Shown here one piece after another: positions 1 through 4,045 of a DNA stretch of 6,315 bases. The notes under the pieces were generated by a model. It was not told the origin of the DNA and did not search any database. It saw only the letters and a program-made list of their open reading frames with translations. The position numbers and the translations under genes were made by a program. Positions within the stretch are counted from its first letter, which is position 1. Every line of letters begins with the position of its first letter. This DNA is from Brachyspira catarrhinii (GTDB lineage: Bacteria; Spirochaetota; Brachyspiria; Brachyspirales; Brachyspiraceae), in contig NZ_SJDU01000118.1 in NCBI RefSeq assembly GCF_005518285.1, positions 1 to 6,315 on the forward strand. Direction: 5' to 3'.

Positions 1-140
1 AAACTAAAGACGATTTGATAAATTTAATAAATAGTTATTCTAAAAAAGAAGCTATAAGAGAATTAATAAAATCTAAAAAATTAGAGGAAAAAATAAAACA
101 TATAAACGATTTTATTAAAGGATTAAATTATGATAGATAA
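1..140 (+). CDS. C-terminal fragment of an unrecognised protein upstream of the DNA methyltransferase
   Basis: Only the last 45 codons are present. The frame is read from base 3 and ends at TAA 138-140; the gene begins left of the window. The peptide is very rich in Lys, Ile, Glu and Asn and looks helical, with a charged central part (KKEAIRELIKSKKLEEKIKH) and the ending FIKGLNYDR. I do not recognise a family from this tail. The other two frames hit stops within the first few codons, which supports this one. The stop lies 11 nt inside the following methyltransferase gene, whose ribosome-binding site sits within this coding sequence. The two are therefore very probably co-transcribed and translationally coupled. 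Position next to a DNA methyltransferase makes a restriction endonuclease or another restriction-modification subunit a reasonable guess, but this is context only. Confidence 0.65.
   Translation, partial: TKDDLINLINSYSKKEAIRELIKSKKLEEKIKHINDFIKGLNYDR
117..122 (+). promoter_or_regulatory. Ribosome-binding site of the DNA methyltransferase gene
   Basis: AAAGGA lies 7 nt before the ATG at 130, inside the last codons of the upstream gene. It fixes the methyltransferase start and supports translation of an overlapping gene pair from one mRNA. Confidence 0.7.
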
Positions 141-1056
141 AATAATATGCGGAGATTCTATAGAATTGATAAAAGCAATAGACAACGAATATGTCCATGC
201 CATTATTTCCGACATCCCTTACGGTATATGTTATGAAGATTGGGATATTTTGCATAATAATTCCAATTCCGCATTAGGAGGAACTTCGAGCGCCCAATTA
301 GAAATGGGCAGTTTATTCAAAAGGCGCGGAAAACCTTTAAACGGATGGAGCGAATCCGATAAAAAAATACCGCTTGAATATCAAGAATGGTGTTCCAAAT
401 GGGCTTCGGATTGGTTAAGGGTTTTAAAATCTGGCGGAAGTTGTTTTATTTTTGCTGGAAGGAGATACGCGCATAGATGTATAGTGGCGTTAGAAGATGT
501 CGGATTTACTTTTAAAGATATGCTCGCATGGGAAAAGAATTTTGCAGCTGCAAAAGCTCAAAGATTATCGTCTATTTATGAAAGAAGAAACGATAACGAA
601 AATGAAGAAAAATGGAAAGGCTGGCGAGTGGCTAATTTAAGACCTATATTTGAACCTATTTTATGGTTTCAAAAACCCTACAAGATAGGCGGAACTATAG
701 CGGATAATGTAATAAACAACGAAGTAGGCGCATGGAACGAAGAAGCCGTAAAAAAATATAATTTAAATTATAAGAATAATAATTTTTATGATAACATTAT
801 TAAAGTAGAAACATTTAAAAGCGATTTTGGAAACCATGTGAATCAAAAACCTATAAAACTAATGGAATTTTTAATTTCTCTTGTTACAAAAGAAAATGCC
901 ATTATATTAGACCCTTTTTCTGGTTCTGGAACAACCTGCATAGCCGCTAAAAATATAAACAGACATTATATTGGTATAGAAATAGACCCGCATAATGTAG
1001 AAATATCTAATAAAAGATTATTAGAATCTATGCAATTAGAGTTAAACATTTATTAA
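130..1056 (+). CDS. Beta-class site-specific DNA methyltransferase (N6-adenine or N4-cytosine)
   Basis: A 308-residue enzyme predicted to transfer a methyl group from S-adenosylmethionine to the exocyclic amino group of adenine or cytosine in a specific DNA site. Motif order identifies the beta class (N6_N4_Mtase family). An N-terminal IICGDS (residues 5-10) leads to catalytic motif IV, SDIPYG (27-32). A motif V-like LKSGG (99-103) follows, then a variable central part (about 135-230) likely to be the target-recognition region. Motif X is NQKPIKLMEF (238-247). The SAM-binding motif I is DPFSGSGTT (261-269), followed by YIGIEID (280-286), whose acidic residues should bind the SAM ribose. Length is normal and no key block is missing, so it is probably active. 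Motif IV reads D-I-P-Y rather than the commoner D-P-P-Y; Asp in the first position favours adenine, but this is not decisive. About 45 residues (41-85) separate motif IV from the next core helix. The start has a good ribosome-binding site. The gene overlaps the upstream partial gene by 11 nt, suggesting a restriction-modification operon. Target sequence cannot be read from the protein. Confidence 0.93.
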   Translation: MIDKIICGDSIELIKAIDNEYVHAIISDIPYGICYEDWDILHNNSNSALGGTSSAQLEMGSLFKRRGKPLNGWSESDKKIPLEYQEWCSKWASDWLRVLKSGGSCFIFAGRRYAHRCIVALEDVGFTFKDMLAWEKNFAAAKAQRLSSIYERRNDNENEEKWKGWRVANLRPIFEPILWFQKPYKIGGTIADNVINNEVGAWNEEAVKKYNLNYKNNNFYDNIIKVETFKSDFGNHVNQKPIKLMEFLISLVTKENAIILDPFSGSGTTCIAAKNINRHYIGIEIDPHNVEISNKRLLESMQLELNIY

Positions 1057-1063
1057 TAATAAA
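1049..1063. repeat. AT-only palindrome at the convergent gene junction
   Basis: TTTATTA, one central A, then TAATAAA form a perfect 7-bp inverted repeat that contains the methyltransferase stop codon and sits beside the convergent threonine synthase stop. A short T-rich stretch follows on the plus strand. The stem has no G or C and would have to open for a loop, so it is at best a weak bidirectional termination signal and may be chance in such AT-rich DNA. Confidence 0.25.
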
Positions 1064-1069
1064 CAATTT

Positions 1070-2125
1070 TTATAAACCGATAACTTTTCTTATCTCTTCA
1101 ATATTATTTTCAACTTTTATCGGAGCGTTCGATATTTTAATCGCGTTATCGGGGTCTTTCAAACCGTTGCCCGTTAGGACGGAAACCACAATATCGCCTT
1201 TCTTTAATTTTCCAGCTTTATAAGTTTTTATTATTCCCGCCAAAGACGCCTCTGACGCTGGTTCTGCGAATATTCCTTCCTCTCTTGCTAGCATCGAATA
1301 GGCTTCGAGTATTTCATCGTCTCTTACAAAATCTATAAAACCTTCCGATTCGTTTGCCGCATTAACCGCCAATTTCCAGCTTGCGGGATTTCCTATTTTG
1401 ATTGCCGTAGCCAAAGTTTGAGGATTTTCTATAATTTTATTTTTAACGATTGCAGCCGAACCTTCCGCTTCAAAACCAATCATTTTAGGCAAATTTGAAA
1501 CCATATTTTTTTCTTTATACTCTTTGAAACCCATCCAATAGGCAGAAATATTTCCCGCGTTTCCTACGGGTATCGCCAAATAATCGGGAGCTTTTCCCAA
1601 AGTGTCGCATATTTCAAAAGCTGATGTTTTTTGTCCTTGAAGTCTGTAAGGATTAATCGAATTAACGAGAGTTATCGGATAATTGTTAGTAATATCTATA
1701 ACCGATTTTAACGCGTCGTCAAAATTTCCGTTTATCGCTATGACTTTTGCTCCATACATTAAAGCCTGAGCCAATTTTCCCAAAGCTATATTTCCATCGG
1801 GAATAAGAACTATGCATTGAATATTACTCCTCGCAGCGTATGCGGCGGCCGATGCGGAAGTGTTTCCCGTAGACGCGCACATTATCGCTTTTGCGCCTTC
1901 TTCTAAAGCTTTAGCCACAGCCATTACCATTCCTCTATCCTTAAAAGAGCCAGTGGGATTTAATCCGTCATATTTGAAATATAATTCTATTCCTCCAAGT
2001 TTTTCGCCTATTTTTTCCGCTTTTATTAATGGAGTGTTTCCTTCGTTCAAAGTTATTAGAGGCGTTTTATTCGTTATCGGCAAATAAGATTTATATTCTC
2101 TGAGTAATCCTTTCCAAGTTTTCAT
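1070..2125 (-). CDS. thrC: Threonine synthase
   Basis: Cytoplasmic PLP enzyme catalysing the last step of threonine synthesis, O-phospho-L-homoserine + water to L-threonine + phosphate. From the ATG at 2125 it is 351 residues, the size of the short (Bacillus-type) threonine synthases. Fold-type II landmarks run in order: NEGNTPL (27-33), [10 protein letters not shown] (56-65) with K62 as the PLP-binding lysine, STGNTSAS (85-92), the phosphate-binding loop GNAGN (188-192), IGNPASW (245-251), EPASEAS (288-294) and TGNGLKDP (318-325). The GNAGN and TGNGLKDP blocks favour threonine synthase over threonine dehydratase. The frame extends to a TTG at 2131, but the AGGG Shine-Dalgarno directly abuts that TTG and is 6 nt from the ATG, so ATG is chosen. 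It follows the oppA-like gene by 55 nt on the same strand with no clear terminator or promoter between, so probable co-transcription. It converges on the methyltransferase gene with 13 nt between stops. Confidence 0.95.
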   Translation of the reverse strand: MKTWKGLLREYKSYLPITNKTPLITLNEGNTPLIKAEKIGEKLGGIELYFKYDGLNPTGSFKDRGMVMAVAKALEEGAKAIMCASTGNTSASAAAYAARSNIQCIVLIPDGNIALGKLAQALMYGAKVIAINGNFDDALKSVIDITNNYPITLVNSINPYRLQGQKTSAFEICDTLGKAPDYLAIPVGNAGNISAYWMGFKEYKEKNMVSNLPKMIGFEAEGSAAIVKNKIIENPQTLATAIKIGNPASWKLAVNAANESEGFIDFVRDDEILEAYSMLAREEGIFAEPASEASLAGIIKTYKAGKLKKGDIVVSVLTGNGLKDPDNAIKISNAPIKVENNIEEIRKVIGL

Positions 2126-2131
2126 AATCAA

Positions 2132-2139
2132 CCCTTTTT
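2132..2139 (-). promoter_or_regulatory. thrC: Ribosome-binding site that sets the thrC start
   Basis: On the minus strand AAAAAGGG ends 6 nt before the ATG at 2125. It is immediately next to the in-frame TTG at 2131, leaving no spacer for that codon. This makes ATG the likely start and shortens the longest open frame by two residues. Confidence 0.7.
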
Positions 2140-2180
2140 ATTTATTAATTTTTTATTTTAATTATTAATATTTCTTATTT

Positions 2181-3776
2181 TTATTCTATATAACAATAAT
2201 TGAATTTATGTCTTCCCAAAGGATTGAGAACGACTCCCTTCAATTTTGGACTAATCATTAAAGCGTCCGCTCTGTAATATAAAGGAATTATCGGCATTTC
2301 GTCCATCAATATGCTTTCCGCTTGCCGCATTGCGTCCATTCTAACTTTATTATCGGGCGACTCTTTTGCGATTAATATAAGTCTGTCGTAATTGGCATTG
2401 GAAAAACCGCTATGATTTACTCCGCCATAACTAAGCATAACATCGAGCATAGTCATCGGGTCGTTATAATCTCCCGTCCATCCCATTCTCGTTAATTGAT
2501 AATCTTTTTCGATTAAAGATTGCAAAGTTATGGGAAATTCTTCCTGTATCAATTGAACGGTAATATTCAAATTATCTTTCCACATTTGCTGAATCGCCTC
2601 TCCTACCAAAACATAAATTCCGGGCGAAACTTTTAATTCCAATATCGGATAATTTTCTCCATTCGGGTATCCAGCTTCCGCAAGCAAAGATTTCGCGATT
2701 TCTATATTTTCTTCGTAGTTATTAATATCGATATAATCTCCCGATTCGCTTCTAAAAGTTCCGTTTAATCCTCTGACTTGAGGAGGCACGAAAGCTCCAG
2801 CGGGAATTTGTCCTCCTTTTGTGACATTTGAGACTATATAATTTCTATCAATCGCTAAAGATAAAGCCTGCCTAACTCTCTTATCTTTTAAGGCTTCGTT
2901 GGTAATATTTAATTCCAAATAATAAGTTCCCAAAGCGTTATTTGCCGCAATATATCCTTCCGATTTAAGATTTTCTATTTCTGCCGCTGGAGGTTCTAAA
3001 GCGGAAAAATGCACCGTTCCATTTTTAAGTCCCGCAACCGCGGTATTCGGGTCGCTCATCAATACAAAAGTTATTTCGTTTGCAATTTGGTCTTCTTTGG
3101 AATAATAATTCGTATTAACGGAAAAAACTATTTTTTGGTCGATTAATCTTTCCGTCATTTTATAAGGTCCGTTTCCTATATAAGTTTCGGGATTCAATGT
3201 CCATTCGTCTCCGTAAGTTTCTATAATATCTCTACGAACGGGCATAAATATTCCCGTAGAAGCTATGAACTCCAAAAAATATGCCGTAGGATTTTCCAAA
3301 ATAACTTCAAAAGTATAATCGTCAATCGCTTTTACTCCCAAATCGTTATAATCCATTATTCCCGCGTTTATTTCTTTGGCGTTTTTTATCACTTCCATCA
3401 TATAAGAATATTCGGCGGCGACATTTGGATTTACCGCTCTTTTCCAAGAATATTCAAAATCGTTTGCCGTAACGGGTTTTCCATCGCTCCATTTTGCGTT
3501 CGTTCTTAAATGAAATGTATATTTAAGTCCGTCTTCCGAGATAAACCATCCTTCCGCAGCCGCTCCGACCACATTATTATTCGAATCGAGTTTTGTTAAA
3601 CCCTCGAAAGCATGAATTATATAAACCGACACGGCGCTTAAAGAATTCAAAGTCGGGTCCATAGTTTTAGGTTCCGCCGACATATTTATAACTATAGAAT
3701 TTGAAGCCGTATTATCCTTACAAGAAATTGAAAAACCGCTTAAAACGATTAATAAAGCTACGATAATATTTTTCAT
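2181..3776 (-). CDS. oppA: OppA-like oligopeptide ABC transporter substrate-binding lipoprotein
   Basis: Extracytoplasmic peptide-binding protein (SBP_bac_5 family) that would deliver peptides to an Opp-type ABC importer; the permease and ATPase genes are not in the window. From ATG 3776 it has 531 residues, normal for OppA. It starts with a lipoprotein signal: a Lys, a hydrophobic core IIVALLIVLSGF, then SIS before Cys19, a relaxed lipobox of the spirochaetal sort, so Cys19 is the likely lipidated residue. Family landmarks: AEPKTMDP (34-41), FEGL (57-60), WSDGKPVTANDFEYSWKR (96-113), YIGNGPYKM (199-207), DKRVRQALSLAIDR (298-311), GWTGDYNDP (432-440) and MPIIPLYY (494-501). W433 and D436 have the spacing of W416 and D419 in E. 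coli OppA, where the Asp holds the peptide amino terminus, supporting peptides over nickel or sugars. The frame runs up to a TTG at 3806, but that codon lies in the promoter -10 box, while ATG 3776 has GGAG 7 nt upstream. First gene of a probable oppA-thrC transcript. Dipeptide specificity is the main alternative. Confidence 0.9.
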   Translation of the reverse strand: MKNIIVALLIVLSGFSISCKDNTASNSIVINMSAEPKTMDPTLNSLSAVSVYIIHAFEGLTKLDSNNNVVGAAAEGWFISEDGLKYTFHLRTNAKWSDGKPVTANDFEYSWKRAVNPNVAAEYSYMMEVIKNAKEINAGIMDYNDLGVKAIDDYTFEVILENPTAYFLEFIASTGIFMPVRRDIIETYGDEWTLNPETYIGNGPYKMTERLIDQKIVFSVNTNYYSKEDQIANEITFVLMSDPNTAVAGLKNGTVHFSALEPPAAEIENLKSEGYIAANNALGTYYLELNITNEALKDKRVRQALSLAIDRNYIVSNVTKGGQIPAGAFVPPQVRGLNGTFRSESGDYIDINNYEENIEIAKSLLAEAGYPNGENYPILELKVSPGIYVLVGEAIQQMWKDNLNITVQLIQEEFPITLQSLIEKDYQLTRMGWTGDYNDPMTMLDVMLSYGGVNHSGFSNANYDRLILIAKESPDNKVRMDAMRQAESILMDEMPIIPLYYRADALMISPKLKGVVLNPLGRHKFNYCYIE

Positions 3777-3783
3777 TTTTATT

Positions 3784-3787
3784 CTCC
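3784..3787 (-). promoter_or_regulatory. oppA: Ribosome-binding site that sets the oppA start
   Basis: GGAG on the minus strand is 7 nt before the ATG at 3776. It sits between the promoter and the signal-peptide methionine, so it excludes the longer TTG frame that starts at 3806. Confidence 0.8.
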
Positions 3788-3805
3788 AAAAAATAAGATT
3801 TGGCA

Positions 3806-3834
3806 ATTATACTAAAATTGAATTATAAAGTCAA
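3806..3834 (-). promoter_or_regulatory. Strong sigma-70 promoter of oppA (and probably thrC)
   Basis: On the minus strand TTGACT (3834-3829) is followed by a 17-nt spacer and a perfect TATAAT (3811-3806). Only the last base of the -35 hexamer differs from consensus. Transcription should start near 3799, giving a leader of about 22 nt that carries the GGAG ribosome-binding site. The leader is too short for a T-box, riboswitch or attenuator. Confidence 0.82.
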
Positions 3835-3840
3835 TATAAA
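3821..3840 (-). repeat. Inverted copy, left arm, of a shared promoter element
   Basis: Read on the minus strand this 20-bp arm is TTTATATTGACTTTATAATT. It matches the plus-strand sequence at 3955-3978 except that the latter has four extra T in the T-run after TTGAC. It contains the -35 of the oppA promoter. Confidence 0.5.
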
Positions 3841-3920
3841 AAATGCATCATAATTGCAAGTAAAAAATATTGTTATTGCTATGCTACTGTTTAAGCAATC
3901 TATTTATGACATTGAATAAA

Positions 3921-3945
3921 GCGAAAATTTTTCAGAAAATAACGC
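3921..3945. repeat. Imperfect dyad in the intergenic region
   Basis: GCG at 3921-3923 pairs with CGC at 3943-3945. After a 3/2-nt internal loop, ATTTT at 3927-3931 pairs with AAAAT at 3936-3940 around a TCAG loop. No T-run follows, so it is not an intrinsic terminator. It lies 15 nt upstream of the candidate helicase -35 and could be an operator, but AT-richness makes chance symmetry likely. Confidence 0.25.
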
Positions 3946-3954
3946 ATACTTATA

Positions 3955-3978
3955 TTTATATTGACTTTTTTTATAATT
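3955..3978 (+). repeat. Inverted copy, right arm, of a shared promoter element
   Basis: TTTATATTGAC followed by seven T and ATAATT is the inverted counterpart of 3821-3840, about 115 bp away. It carries the TTGACT used as -35 in the candidate rightward promoter. Confidence 0.5.
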
Positions 3979-3988
3979 AAATTAACAT
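3961..3988 (+). promoter_or_regulatory. Candidate promoter of the SNF2 helicase gene
   Basis: TTGACT (3961-3966), a 16-nt spacer and TAACAT (3983-3988, four of six consensus bases) point toward the helicase gene, predicting a start near 3995 and a leader of about 50 nt. A perfect TATAAT at 3972-3977 lies inside this spacer but lacks a good -35 upstream. The region is so AT-rich that the exact boxes are uncertain, though a rightward promoter must lie here. Confidence 0.45.
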
Positions 3989-4045
3989 AACAAATCAATA
4001 ATTTATAATTAATAAAAAATAATCGACTACATAATCGGATAAGAA

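Larger units (their letters stand above)
3777..4045. other. Divergent intergenic region between oppA and the SNF2 helicase gene
   Basis: About 270 bp of very AT-rich DNA without a credible gene. The left edge holds the oppA promoter and ribosome-binding site. The right third holds a candidate promoter for the helicase gene. Between them are short dyads: ATTGCT at 3875-3880 with AGCAAT at 3894-3899, and an imperfect dyad at 3921-3945. The longest open stretches with a start are a dozen or so codons and lack ribosome-binding sites. I see no tRNA, riboswitch or terminator. Confidence 0.7.

Noticed and set aside
1860..2087. Plus-strand open frame of 75 codons
   Set aside because: It lies entirely opposite the well-supported threonine synthase gene and has no recognisable protein features.
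2126..2180. Possible threonine attenuator, T-box or terminator between oppA and thrC
   Set aside because: The gap is 55 nt of almost pure A/T without a GC stem, and on the coding strand it is A-rich rather than ending in a T-run.
3875..3899. ATTGCT/AGCAAT 6-bp inverted repeat with a 13-nt loop as a terminator or operator
   Set aside because: The stem is short, the loop long, and no T-run follows; such matches are expected by chance in AT-rich DNA.
3881..3919. Twelve-codon plus-strand frame (MLLFKQSIYDIE) in the intergenic region
   Set aside because: No ribosome-binding site, very short, and no regulatory codon pattern such as a Thr-rich leader peptide.
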